64,000 bases of DNA from Diplolepis rosae (taxonomy: Eukaryota > Arthropoda > Insecta > Hymenoptera > Diplolepididae). Where the stretch lies: assembly GCA_030998225.1 (NCBI GenBank), contig JAPYXD010000259.1, positions 2,852,001 through 2,916,000 on the forward strand. Reading direction: 5' to 3'. The notes under the pieces are model-generated. The model did no database searches. It was not told the origin of the DNA and worked only from the letters and a program-made list of their open reading frames with translations. Of the stretch, positions 22,292 to 32,710 are shown in pieces; the first letter of the stretch is position 1, and every line of letters begins with the position of its first letter. Made by a program: the position numbers and the translations under genes.

Positions 22292-25200
22292 TCACTCACT
22301 TTTCTCATAGTCTATAGGTAAAACCGCGATTTTTCTCAAGGGTCTCTTTATTAACCTATTAGCTGTTTTTAAAGTTACACTTCTCACAACACCTTCCTTT
22401 CCGGGATGAAGTTGATGAATCCTCGCTAAAGGCCATCGCATACAAGGAACATTGTCTTCCTTTACTAATACAAGCATACCTTCCTTTGGATTCTCTGTAT
22501 TAACATGCCATTTTTGACGAATATTTAACTCATTTAAATATTCAATACTCCACCTCTTCCAAAAATCTTGACGTACTTTAGAAATCAATTGCCAGGCTGA
22601 TAGTCTATTCGAGGGTAAAGGCAAAAAGTCAGGTTCAGGCAAATTAGTTAATGTGTCACCTATTAAAAAGTGTCCTGGAGTTAATGCAGAGAAATCATTC
22701 ACATCGGCTGAGATTGGAGTTAGTGGTCTTGAATTTAAAATTGATTCTATTTCGACAGAAAGTGTGTAAAATTCTTCAAATGTAAATAGTACATTTGAAG
22801 CAACTCTTTTAAAATGATGTTTATAGGACTTTACTCCCGCTTCCCATAACCCTCCAAAGTGCGGGGATGAGGGCGGAATAAAATGAAATTCGATACCATT
22901 ATTACTAGAAAAATTGAATACTTGATCTCGGAATAATTTAGATTTATGCAGGGCATGCAACTCATTTAGTTCATTCCTAGCACCTTGAAAGTTCGTAGCA
23001 TTGTCACTATATATAGATTGTGGTTTGCCACGTCGTGAAATAAAACGTCGCAAAGCGCCAAGGAACCCTTCTGTGCTCAGATCACTTACTACCTCGATAT
23101 GAATTGCTTTTATAGTCATACAAACAAAAACAGATACATAGACTTTAAGTTTTCTTTGGTTTCTATATTTTCGCTCTTTTATGTAGAATGGGCCGCAATA
23201 GTCTATGCCCACACGATTAAATGGTCTCGTTTTGATTACACGCGCACCCGGTAGATTACCCATCTTAGGATTGGCTAAAATTGGTTTAGCACGAAAACAA
23301 TTTATACATTTGCGAATGAGTTTTTTGATTTGGTTCCTACCATCAATAGGCCAGAACCTTTGTCGCATTGCGTATAAAGTAGTTTGTACTCCAGCGTGGA
23401 GACAATGCAAATGATAGTATTTAATTATTAAATCTGTCAAGAAATTTGATCTGGGTAAAAGTATAGGATGCTGTTTATCAAAAGAAAGCTCGGAATTTTG
23501 TAAACGACCTCCGACACGTAATAGTCCATTTTCACATAAGAAAGGATCTAAATTAAGAATTTTACTTTTTTTGCTTAGTGTATTGCCTTTCGTTAAGTTT
23601 TCAATTTCTTTATAAAAACTAGATTTTTGGACAAGTCGAATGACAACTGTTTCTGCGTGGTTTAATTCTGTGGTTTTTAAAGTACCTTTACAGTGACGGT
23701 ATTTAGGTAAAAATCTAAAGCAGAATGCTATTACTCGTTTCAAAACAGTAAATGAGGAGAATTTCTCGAAAATACTAGTCTGAATATCAATCTTCAGACA
23801 ATTCAGCTTTTTTGATTCGGTAAGCGTATACGTATTCGCTCTAATTTCCGACTTTGGCCAGAAATCTTCTTCTTGACTCAACCATTTGGGACCTTTAAAC
23901 CATAATTCATTTTTCACGAATTTATTGGGTAATTGACCTCTGGACAATTCATCTGCAGGATTGTCTTTAGAACGAACGTGACGCCACTGATTTATGCTTG
24001 TTTTGACTTGTATTTCAGAAACTCTATTGGATACGAAAGTTTTTAATGTGTTAGGATTTGTTTGTAACCAATGTAACACGATTTCTGAATCTGTCCAAAA
24101 TATTGCTGCATCAATTTCGATATAAAGTGAATTTTTTACCTTTTCAAATAAATTAGTTAATAATAATGCTCCAGATAATTCCAATCGAGGAATAGTTAGT
24201 CTTTTTAAAGGAGCAACACGAGACTTAGAACATAAAAGAGAACATTGAATTCGTCCATCATCGCTATCAGCACGAACGTATAAACAAGCCCCGTACCCTT
24301 TCTCGCTGGCGTCGCAAAAGCCATGTAATTGTATCTTTTTTGTATGGTCAATCAACGTTTTTCTAGGAATTGAAACATTATTTACCGCTTCTAATTGTTC
24401 ACAAAAGTTGCTCCAATTATAGTGAATAGATGAAGGTACTGATTCATCCCACGTAACTTTGGACTGCCAAAGTTCCTGCATAATTAATTTCGAGTACAAA
24501 ATTATCGGACCGATAAAACCTAAAGGATCAAATAATTTTGCAATCTCGGATAAGATGACCCTTTTTGTGATTCCCTTATGAATCACAGGCTTTTTAATCG
24601 AATATATAAATGAGTCATTTCTAGCTTTCCAATACAAACCGAGAGTTTTTGCCACGTAATCTTTGTTTATTTTGAAATCTTTATCCAGATTAATATCTTT
24701 TATACCTTCGAGTATGCGGGGTTCGTTAGACGCCCATTGACGCATGTTGAGTTGAGCGCGACCTAAGAGTTTATTCATCTGTTCGTAAATTTCTCGCGCC
24801 TGTTTACATGTGGATGCACCAGTAATGAGATTATCTACATATAAATCCCTTTTTAATATTTTTGCAGCTAAGGGAAAATCATGACCCTCATCCTCAACCA
24901 GTTGCTGTAAACATCGTGTAGCTAAAAAGGCTGATGGAGCAAAACCGAAAGTGACTGTGTTTAAACAATATTCTTTAATTTTGTCGTTTTCCCACCACAA
25001 GATCTTTTGATATTTACGGTCTTCTTCGCGGATTAAAAATTGTCTGTACATTTTTTCAATATCAGCTATAAGTACATAATTATGAAAACGGTAACGAATT
25101 ATCAAGGAAAAAAGATCATCTTGTATTGTAGGACCTACCATCAGGACGTCATTTAAGGAGACACCAGAGCTACTTTTAGCTGAAGCATTAAAAACTACTC

Positions 25201-26155
25201 TCAGTTTGGTGGTGCTACTCGAATCCTTTATGACGCCGTGATGTGGCAGATAGAAACTTTCCTCATCTTGAGGTATGTTTATCAATGACATGTGATTTAA
25301 TTCCAAATATTCCTGAATGACTGATGAATATTGTTGCCTAAACTCTATGTCCCTTTCAAATCTCTTTTGTAGTCCACCTAATCTTTTCAACGCAATCTGT
25401 TTGGATTCGCCTAGTGTTTTCGTTGTTGATCTAAATGGTAATGCTACTACATATCGCCCGTCCTTATCTCGAGTTACGTGTTGTTTAAAGTGTGCCTCGC
25501 ATTCGATCTCTTCTTGAGAAAGCTCTGATTGAGATGATAACTCTTCCACTGACCAAAATTTCTCAATTATTGTTTTTAAATCGGTTACTAGACAATTATT
25601 TGTTTTAGTTATTTTGGAATTTTTTGTAAAATCTAGACCACCCCCAATTATCCAGCCTAAGCGAGTTTTTTGTAGATAAAGGTCATTACCGTTTTGAGAT
25701 AAATTTATAGAACCTATAGAAAAGAGAGATAAGCTCGGGCCCGCGCCGATAAGCATATCAACGGTGCTAGGCATGTGAAAATTAGGATCAGCCAGTAAAA
25801 TATTTTTCGAAATTTTAAGATGTTGACGTAATATAACTTCATTCGGAACTAAATTTGTTATATTAGGAACTACTAAAAAATTAAGTGTACGTTTATACTC
25901 GTTATAAACCGATTTGAAGGTGATAAAAACCATACCATTTACAGTTGTAGTGAGATCATTTAAAGCTCCTACAGAAAATGAACATCTAGATAAAGGAAGT
26001 TGTAATCGTTTTACAAGATTAATTGTTACAAAATTGGCGGTTGAACAAGTATCTAGTAATATTCGTGCTCTTATTCGATTATCCTTGATATCAAATACTT
26101 CGACGATCGCACTCGTCATTAATTGGAACGTTGGCATATAGGTCATAGATTTCAA
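22292..26155 (-). CDS. pol: BEL/Pao Pol: protease, reverse transcriptase, RNase H, integrase
   Basis: 1287 codons, open throughout. Domains in order: aspartic protease around residue 30 (LLDTCSTANF, with Cys where Ser or Gly follows Asp-Thr in many relatives), reverse transcriptase (IADIEKMYRQ, then FGFAPSAF), and the active-site box near residue 437 reading YVDN rather than the expected YVDD. RNase H follows (GFCDASEKGYGACLY, near 610). The integrase has an HHCC finger (HLHCLHAG, CINCFRAK, near 910-945) and catalytic residues in GIDYCGPF, YSDNATNF and GLWEAGVK. The C-terminal BEL/Pao-specific domain is present (DFWKRWSIEYL). It is in the same frame as gag, separated by one UGA, so expression would need readthrough. 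The Asn in the polymerase box suggests this copy is enzymatically impaired despite its intact frame. Confidence 0.93.
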   Translation of the reverse strand: MKSMTYMPTFQLMTSAIVEVFDIKDNRIRARILLDTCSTANFVTINLVKRLQLPLSRCSFSVGALNDLTTTVNGMVFITFKSVYNEYKRTLNFLVVPNITNLVPNEVILRQHLKISKNILLADPNFHMPSTVDMLIGAGPSLSLFSIGSINLSQNGNDLYLQKTRLGWIIGGGLDFTKNSKITKTNNCLVTDLKTIIEKFWSVEELSSQSELSQEEIECEAHFKQHVTRDKDGRYVVALPFRSTTKTLGESKQIALKRLGGLQKRFERDIEFRQQYSSVIQEYLELNHMSLINIPQDEESFYLPHHGVIKDSSSTTKLRVVFNASAKSSSGVSLNDVLMVGPTIQDDLFSLIIRYRFHNYVLIADIEKMYRQFLIREEDRKYQKILWWENDKIKEYCLNTVTFGFAPSAFLATRCLQQLVEDEGHDFPLAAKILKRDLYVDNLITGASTCKQAREIYEQMNKLLGRAQLNMRQWASNEPRILEGIKDINLDKDFKINKDYVAKTLGLYWKARNDSFIYSIKKPVIHKGITKRVILSEIAKLFDPLGFIGPIILYSKLIMQELWQSKVTWDESVPSSIHYNWSNFCEQLEAVNNVSIPRKTLIDHTKKIQLHGFCDASEKGYGACLYVRADSDDGRIQCSLLCSKSRVAPLKRLTIPRLELSGALLLTNLFEKVKNSLYIEIDAAIFWTDSEIVLHWLQTNPNTLKTFVSNRVSEIQVKTSINQWRHVRSKDNPADELSRGQLPNKFVKNELWFKGPKWLSQEEDFWPKSEIRANTYTLTESKKLNCLKIDIQTSIFEKFSSFTVLKRVIAFCFRFLPKYRHCKGTLKTTELNHAETVVIRLVQKSSFYKEIENLTKGNTLSKKSKILNLDPFLCENGLLRVGGRLQNSELSFDKQHPILLPRSNFLTDLIIKYYHLHCLHAGVQTTLYAMRQRFWPIDGRNQIKKLIRKCINCFRAKPILANPKMGNLPGARVIKTRPFNRVGIDYCGPFYIKERKYRNQRKLKVYVSVFVCMTIKAIHIEVVSDLSTEGFLGALRRFISRRGKPQSIYSDNATNFQGARNELNELHALHKSKLFRDQVFNFSSNNGIEFHFIPPSSPHFGGLWEAGVKSYKHHFKRVASNVLFTFEEFYTLSVEIESILNSRPLTPISADVNDFSALTPGHFLIGDTLTNLPEPDFLPLPSNRLSAWQLISKVRQDFWKRWSIEYLNELNIRQKWHVNTENPKEGMLVLVKEDNVPCMRWPLARIHQLHPGKEGVVRSVTLKTANRLIKRPLRKIAVLPIDYEKSE

Positions 26156-26182
26156 AGTGATTTCCGAGACTTCTGTTGATGG

Positions 26183-27439
26183 TCAAGATTCATTTGATTT
26201 GCTTGAATCCTGTACCTTTGAAAAGTGTAATAAAGTATTGTGACGTTTACCACACTTCTTACAAGCTCCAAATTTACAATTCTTAGCCCTATGATCACGT
26301 AAGCAATTAAAACATAGAGATGTCTCTTTCACGATCTTTATACGCTCCTCAACTGTCAACGTTAAAAATTTTCCGCATTTAAATAAATAGTGGGATTCGG
26401 AACAAAGAGGGCATTTATTATATACAGCACTCACAAGGGCATGACGCTTGAAATCAACTTTACGTTTTTTGAAAGAAGGAAAATCTTTATCGGTAGAATT
26501 TTTGACATTACTATCGTTTTTTCTTTTGGAAATACGGGCTGCAGTTCTATATAGGAAATCAGTTAAATCATCTAAATTAGGAAATTCTCCATTTTTAATA
26601 GTTTCATCCCATTTTTCTAGAGTAGATTTATGCAATTTTTCTTCGATTATGGCTACTACCATTTCTTGAGTTACATTTACGCCTAATGAAGCTAACGACT
26701 GAAGATGCTGTTGAGATTCATCGGCGAGGATGATTAGACCCTGATAGGATTCCTTTTCTTGAACTGGCAATTGTAGCAATAAACTAAGATGACGCGAAAT
26801 TAGGGTACGCTTATCTTCATATGATTTTCGCAGAAGATTCCAAGCGCGCTCAAAGTTTTCTTCAGTAATAGCGAAAACTTGAATTTTGCGTAATGCCTCA
26901 TCTTTAAGAGCGGATTTCAAATACTGTAATTTTTCCACCTTACTTATATCATCCCGTTTGTTGATCATTGTGTCAAAAGTGTCTCTAAATGACAACCACT
27001 CCTCAACTTTACCACTGAAAGTCGGTAGTACAGCTTGAGGTAATTTTAACCTTCGTCGATTTACTGACGCGACCGATTCATTTCCGATACCCGGATTTGA
27101 AACCGTTTCTTGACAATTTGTTTGTGAATTAATATTAAATTGTGATACCGAAGGCGTGAAATATTTTTGACATTGAGCAAGGGTTTGAAAATATAGATCC
27201 TGAATGTATTTTTTCTCGTTACTATGATCTGTTTCCGTATCAATTAATTGAATTTCGTCATATAAATCATCCAGATTTGAAAAATTAGCGAAAACGGAAT
27301 TGTATCTTAATTGTAATTCAGAAATTTGAGCAGGATTATTAGTGTCAAATTGTGCTAGAAATTCCTGAAATGAGATAACATGCGCCTTAGTTGTTGAACT
27401 TTTTTGCAAAAGCACACTTAATCGATCAAAATTCTCCAT
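26183..27439 (-). CDS. gag: BEL/Pao Gag polyprotein
   Basis: 418 residues starting MENFDRLSVLLQKSSTTKA. The central region (LPTFSGKVEEWLSFRDTFD, near residue 140) is the conserved Gag segment of BEL/Pao elements that precedes the pol region. The C-terminus has zinc knuckles: CPLCSESHYLFKC, CFNCLRDHRAKNC and CKKCGKRH. Gag forms the particle that packages element RNA. It ends in a single TGA at 26185-26183, after which the same frame continues into pol. The start was chosen because it is the first ATG after the leader and gives the complete family N-terminus. Confidence 0.92.
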   Translation of the reverse strand: MENFDRLSVLLQKSSTTKAHVISFQEFLAQFDTNNPAQISELQLRYNSVFANFSNLDDLYDEIQLIDTETDHSNEKKYIQDLYFQTLAQCQKYFTPSVSQFNINSQTNCQETVSNPGIGNESVASVNRRRLKLPQAVLPTFSGKVEEWLSFRDTFDTMINKRDDISKVEKLQYLKSALKDEALRKIQVFAITEENFERAWNLLRKSYEDKRTLISRHLSLLLQLPVQEKESYQGLIILADESQQHLQSLASLGVNVTQEMVVAIIEEKLHKSTLEKWDETIKNGEFPNLDDLTDFLYRTAARISKRKNDSNVKNSTDKDFPSFKKRKVDFKRHALVSAVYNKCPLCSESHYLFKCGKFLTLTVEERIKIVKETSLCFNCLRDHRAKNCKFGACKKCGKRHNTLLHFSKVQDSSKSNES

Positions 27440-27617
27440 TGTCGAAACAGAATGTGATTAGCAATATTTCAGAATAAAACATAAATGTTCATAAGAACTT
27501 ATTTCATACGAAATATGCGAATTGTGAACTCCAAATAAATTGAATAACGGACACTTATTTAATAAGGACATTAATAATGTACATACCCAATTTTGCCTGA
27601 CTCTGCCTGAAGCTCTT

Positions 27618-27815
27618 GAGGTGTTTTTAAATGCATTGCCTCAATATGTTGTATGTGAGAGGTGTTTTAAACGCATTGCCTCGCGTGTTGTATATGTTAG
27701 AGGTGTTTTGAACGCATTGCCTCACGTGTTGTATATGTTAGAGGTGTTTTGAACGCATTGCCTCACGTGTTGTATATGTTAGAGGTGTTTTAAACGCATT
27801 GCCTCACTTGTTGTA
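27618..27815 (-). repeat. 41-bp tandem repeats in retrotransposon leader
   Basis: Five units start at 27618, 27659, 27700, 27741 and 27782. On the plus strand each begins GAGGTGTTTT, followed by AACGCATTGCCTC and a TGTTGTATATGTTA-type tail; GAGG and CCTC are complementary. They lie between primer site and gag, in the untranslated leader. Confidence 0.9.
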
Positions 27816-28120
27816 TCCAATGAAATATCTTGTAATTTCTTGATTGAATATTGATCTTGTAGATCTGATAGTTAGGTTCTCAAAAACCAAAACGAAATTG
27901 TGATGACCAATACCAGCAGTGGCCTGATTGTGATATGCCTTGCTGTAATAAGAGCAATTCTGGTAGTTGGATAGAACTCACTAACACTTACACTGTTTTT
28001 ATGTGCACCGTTATGATTGATCACTGTATTTTAGTTGCTTTTGATTATGCACTAGTTACTGCCTAAATTTATATCACTTTCAAACTTCCAAAGTGAATTA
28101 ATGATTCATGTTCTTTGACA

Positions 28121-28139
28121 GATCCGGCTCGAAGGACCA
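28121..28139 (-). other. Primer-binding site, tRNA-Tyr-like
   Basis: One base away from the 5' LTR, in element orientation TGGTCCTTCGAGCCGGATC is complementary to a tRNA 3' end of sequence GATCCGGCTCGAAGGACCA. The TCGAAGGA acceptor end with CCA matches eukaryotic tRNA-Tyr. Confidence 0.8.
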
Positions 28140-28140
28140 A

Positions 28141-28626
28141 TGTTTTTTGCGTACCAATATCTTGGTACTACCCTTTCGTTTTTATACGTTGGGGTCACTA
28201 TTTCGCATAAATAAATCCAGTAACATGAATTATTATAAATTTATTGAATATAAGAACAATGTTTCTCGACGACGAATCGTGGTCAACTGGTTACAAGATT
28301 GAGATTACTAAAGCTAAATCAAGTGGGGATGGATGAAACAAAACTTTGATATTTCTTTCGGCACTCCTTTGTGCGGTACTACCGCGAACAGGAGACATTA
28401 AAAGTATATATTTACTATAACTAATCAGTTAGTCTGAAACATTAGAAGCGAGATTATAAATATAATTCGAGAGACTCACATAAACAAATGATAAACAGAC
28501 CACCAGCTATGTTATAACATACAAAGTAAGATTCATATAGATATTGGAAAACATAAAATATTTTTCAGAACATAAATTTATATAAATGGATATAATCATA
28601 CATATGCCATACATTGATTCTCTAAC
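28141..28626 (-). repeat. BEL/Pao 5' LTR
   Basis: 486 bp, nearly identical to the 3' LTR; observed differences include T/C in AAATC[T/C]AGTAAC, C/T in TTGA[C/T]ATTTC and T/G in AAACA[T/G]ACC. The outermost six bases read TCTAAC instead of TTAACA (plus strand), resembling the neighbouring exon sequence TCTAACC. This could be a terminal mutation or conversion by the flank. Confidence 0.9.
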
Positions 28627-28632
28627 CGTGGT

Positions 28633-28812
28633 GTTCTAGCTGTTAGTCGTTGTGCTCAAGAAATTGCTGAATCTCGCAATTTAAATAGTTACAGGGTTCG
28701 GGTTGCAGAAGGCCTTGACAAATTATACTTTGCAACGCTTAAACATATTGATTGCGTAGATTATGATTTTAGACATGAGAATGAACTTGCTAATCAACTA
28801 GCATGGATAGTC
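28633..28812 (+). CDS. Protease-like gene, exon 2, 3' part
   Basis: Sixty in-frame codons continue from the target duplication. VLAVSRC sits where S1 proteases have VLTAAHC, so the catalytic His is Arg while the neighbouring Cys is kept. NQLAWIV, just before the exon end, replaces NDIALL, so the catalytic Asp is Gln. The intervening region keeps the S1 rhythm (YRVRVAEGLDKL, KHIDCVDYD). Donor GTC|GTGAGT, phase 0. No stop codon or frameshift apart from the retrotransposon. Confidence 0.8.
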
Positions 28813-28914
28813 GTGAGTACATCATTTAATATTTTCGGAATTGTATTATTTGCGCTTCAACCTTTGAAAATCATTAAATATTTTTAATAAATTAATTTGA
28901 AAATTTTCCTTTAG

Positions 28915-29100
28915 CTGAGAGAAAATGCTGCTGTGGCAATTACGAAAAAGACATTAGTTACGGAGATCAAATCAGCACACGACTTCCAAATGCATCCTGA
29001 AATTGATGACAGGCAAACTGTTATTAATCAGATAGCCATAGCTCTATACCCACCAGGGTTCACTGAAATTACTGAAGGTGTAACAATTGGATTGGATAAG
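28915..29100 (+). CDS. Protease-like gene, exon 3
   Basis: 62 codons between acceptor TTTTCCTTTAG and donor AAG|GTAAGA, phase 0 at both sides. It starts LRENAAVAITKK, the strand after the Asp position in S1 domains, and ends EGVTIGLDK, before the conserved Cys that opens exon 4. The 102-bp intron 2 (28813-28914) is compact, whereas intron 3 (29101-39211) is about 10 kb and packed with mobile elements. Confidence 0.8.
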
Positions 29101-29204
29101 GTAAGAATAAGAATCCTAATATTAGATTGTCGCAGGTATAATTGCCAATTTTTACATACAAATTAAACACATTTTTTTAAATACAATGAATGAACTTTAA
29201 TCAA

Positions 29205-29845
29205 TGATACATCTGCAAAGATCAAAATAAATAGTAATCTGATCGTACAATGTCAGGGCTATATGGTGGATGTAACATCACTTCCCAGCCAAGCCTTGAT
29301 AATTTTTGGCGAGTCACTAAAGATGTGTGTACTGACGACAGTAGACATCCGAATTAATCGTTTGATTCCTTGGAGGCAGCTCAAAAAATACCACACCTTT
29401 CCAATCCCACCAAACAGACAGCATAATATTTTTTTGATGCAATCCAGCTTTCGATGTTTTTGTCAAATGAATTTCTTTCAATTCATGTGAAATCCAAATA
29501 TCAAGTTTTTTTTAACGAGTCCAAAACGTTGTACACGACGGTCAATTGTTGGTTTTGGTATTTATAACATTTCTTCAATCTCTCGAACAGTTACATTAGG
29601 ATTCGATTAGATTATGGCTTTGAGTTGGTCACCATCAACTTCATTTGGTCGACCTGAACGTTGCTTATCTTTGAATGAAAATTTCCCAGAACGAAATTTA
29701 TCAAACCAATTTCAACACTGCCTGTCTTTTAAGGCATCCTCACAATATACATCACGTAACTTTTTAGCAGCCTGTGCTGCGTTCTTTCCTTTGCGGAAAT
29801 AAAAAAGCAAAATATGACAAAAATGCTCGTTTTTACACTCCATCC
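29205..29845 (-). pseudogene. mariner transposase pseudogene in intron 3
   Basis: Minus strand from about 29845: ECKNEHFCHIL, then RKGKNAAQAAKKLRDVY, a stop, NWFDKFRSGKF, RSGRPNEVDGDQ, a stop, and NPNVTVREIEEM. After frameshifts and a deletion the C-terminal HPPYSPDI motif appears near 29260. These are the N-terminal helix-turn-helix and C-terminal signatures of SETMAR-like mariner transposases. It has at least three stops and lacks most of the catalytic core. Confidence 0.85.
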
Positions 29846-29849
29846 TAAA

Positions 29850-30477
29850 GATGATGCCAAACTAACAATTGTAAACGAAATTAAGAGTAATTTGTTTGCA
29901 AAGTTAGCTAAGAGTGACAGCTAACAAATGCCAGAAGGAATAAGTCATGACATTGAAAAAAGACATTTAAAAAGATGGTCAAAGACTACTACAAACAAAT
30001 TTTTAGAAATTAAAATTTTGAGGCTCTGTAGAAAATGCAATATTGATGATATGAATTCGACTCAATAGAATTTTTTATAGAGAATTTAATTCTGAATAAG
30101 GTTTACTCATTTATTTGATGAAAGAAGAATTTTAAAAAAATATGGACCAATGACATGATCGCCGACAATGCCGCACCAACAATTAACGGACCACGGATGT
30201 TGAATGACTATTTTCATAATTTGCGTGACTATAATGACCATGTATTGTAGGTCGCTGAATTCATCTTAAAATCGGTAATAATGTCATCGAAAAAAAAATA
30301 CATGGTTCCGTTTAAAAAAGTGGAATTGACCTTGACGTAGCTTCAGCGCCTCCACCCATAAAAAATAGGGTGGTCCAGTATGACGGCCTTCTCGAAAATT
30401 GAAATTTTTGTCTGAAACATTTTTGGATATGATCAATAGTTTAAGTGCTATCGCTCTGTAACACTTTATGTGCCTTA
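29850..30477 (+). other. Intron 3, no feature recognised
   Basis: AT-rich intron sequence between the mariner fossil and the large palindrome. No repeat or coding similarity seen. Confidence 0.35.
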
Positions 30478-31170
30478 CCCTGTATACTTTTTTTGTTTGT
30501 CCGCGACCGTACCGCGACAATTGGTTTCTGTAGGTGAGAAAATACATACCTAATTTTTTCAGATTAAAAATAAAAATGTAGAGGTCCCGAGCATCAATTT
30601 TATGTAAAAATTAAGATTTTTGTAGTTTTCGATTTTTTAAAAGCTTAAATATTGATTAGAGAGAAGTACTCGATGAATAAAAATGGTCGATAATACATAG
30701 CACGAATCTGTCATTTTACAGCTGATTAAAAAAAAAAAAATCTGCCCACTTCGCGCGCAGCTCGCATGTTTGAGCGCGCCTAGGGCGCGCGATTCGATCG
30801 TCGCGCGTCGCGCTCCGTTCTTTCTGGACCTCGCGCTTCGCGCTCGGTCTTGTGCTCTTGGCATACATTTAAGTTTATTTCTTATAATTTAATACTAAGC
30901 TCAAAGCAATTTTATAATAATATTACAGATTATGTGAATTACACATTTTCTCAAAGTCACTCTATTTCTTTTTGAATTTAAGTGAAACAGGAGGTTCAAT
31001 TTACTTAAGGCTCTATCAGCATTAAGGAACACATTCTCATCATGACGCTCGCGCTTCGCGCTCGATTTTCTGTATACATTTCAGTCACTTTTTAATAAAT
31101 AACATGATTAAAATAATTTATTTTCTTCCAAATCTCTCAAAAAGAAAAAACAATCGTAGACTTTATTTAA

Positions 31171-31833
31171 GGTAGTACGATCACGGAAATTAGACCTCAG
31201 GCTAAAATAGATAATTTTGCTTTCAAGAATAGCAATATTATTTTTGAAGGGCTAATTTGCAAGAGAAAAGATTATTTTTCATGAAAAACATTTGAAACAC
31301 AAAAAAAAAATGTTATTAATAAATTTCATTTTTGCCCAAACTTATTTTCTTATCGCTTCGAGCCAAATTTTCAAAAATGATGCGATTATAATAAATCACG
31401 GTTCATTTTTTTAGGAAAAAGATTCTCTACAACTTAACCGTTTCCGATTTTTGAAAATGAATTCTTTAATGGCTGAAATTATAAAAAAACAATTTTTCAA
31501 AACAAAATTTTTATAAACAAATTGCTGTATTTGATAATAATTAGTTCAATTTCAAAAATAGGAAACGGTCAAGTTGTAGAGAATCTTTTTTCTAAAAAAA
31601 TGAACTATAATTTATTAGAATCGCATCATTTTCAAAAATTTGACTCGAAGCGATAAGAAAATAAGTTTGGGCAAAAATAAAATTTATTAATAACATTATT
31701 TTTTTGTTTCAAATTTTTTTCATGAAAAATAATCTTTTCTCATTCAAATTGGCCCTTCAATAATAATATTGCTATTCTTTAAAGCAAAATTATCTATTTT
31801 TGACTGAGGTCTAATTTTCGTGATCGTACTACC
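31171..31833. mobile_element. TTAA-flanked palindromic MITE nested in repeat Y
   Basis: Flanked by TTAA (31167-31170, 31834-31837). Ends GGTAGTACGATCACGGAAAT and its near-complement extend inward for nearly the full half length. The corresponding place in the right arm (about 34127) and in the 61213 copy is empty, proving insertion. It is non-autonomous. Confidence 0.9.
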
Positions 31834-32654
31834 TTAAAGAAACGATTTTGCAGAACGACGCTTATTTCGTATCTCACATATTTTGGTGAAAAAAATCGAA
31901 TTTTTTTAATATTAAAAATCAAAACATAAAATATACATCCTTTCGAGAAATTTCTTAATAAGAATGTGTAGACCTCATTTAGGCAAATAATTTTTCATTT
32001 GAACTTTTTTTATGTATCTCATATATTTTGTCTAAAAAATGGAATTATTGAATTTTAATCGTATTTTTTGGAATTGAAACGAAAAATATATGTTTCTTCA
32101 TAAACTGTGTAATACAAAACTTGTAGATCTTTTTGAAACGAACAACTTTGTATTCTTACGTTTTTTTCGTATTTCACATATTATTGTTAAAAAATTGAAT
32201 TTTGGATTTTCAATAGATTATTTTTGAATTAAAAAAAAAAATATGCATCTTATGAAAAAATGTTACAATTCAAATTTGTAGGTCTTTATGTAGAAAATAA
32301 TATTGTATCATAACGTTTTTTCGTATCTCGTATAATTTAACTGGAAAATGGAATTTTGATATTGACTTTTTTCGAATTTGAATATGCTGTAACATTTATA
32401 ATTTTGATTTAATCAAAAAACGTTATCAAGATAATTTTTAGAGATTTATGAGCACTATCTAAAACCAGTATTGAAATTTTTGATTTTTTCAAAAAGTTAT
32501 TTTCAAAAACATAAAAGTAGTGCTCAATACCTCAATTTTGATTGGATGTGGCTGATGGTTAACGAACTTGTCCTTAATTTTTCGGCTCCGATAAAGGGTA
32601 CCAAAGCTCAATTCAATCTGATAATTCTATCCAGAGTTATGCCGCACACGACCT

Positions 32655-32710
32655 ACAGACATACAGACAGACAGACAGACAGACGGACAGACAGACAAAC
32701 AGACAGACAC
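32655..32710 (+). repeat. (CAGA)n microsatellite
   Basis: About 12 CAGA/CAGG units; its mirror TCTG arrays are at 33290-33310 and 60375-60390. Part of repeat Y. Confidence 0.85.

Larger units (their letters stand above)
21774..28626 (-). mobile_element. BEL/Pao LTR retrotransposon, young insertion
   Basis: Minus-strand element of 6853 bp: 5' LTR 28141-28626, tRNA-Tyr-like primer site, leader with 41-bp repeats, gag, pol, purine-rich tract AACGGGGGAGTA next to the 3' LTR, and 3' LTR 21774-22259. CGTGGT (21768-21773 and 28627-28632) is duplicated at the ends. The LTRs differ at about three internal positions plus the outermost six bases, so insertion is recent. It sits inside exon 2 of the protease-like gene, in antisense orientation. 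Confidence 0.95.

Noticed and set aside
27618..27815. 41-bp repeats considered as a CRISPR array
   Set aside because: Units are contiguous without unique spacers and sit inside a retrotransposon leader of a eukaryotic genome.
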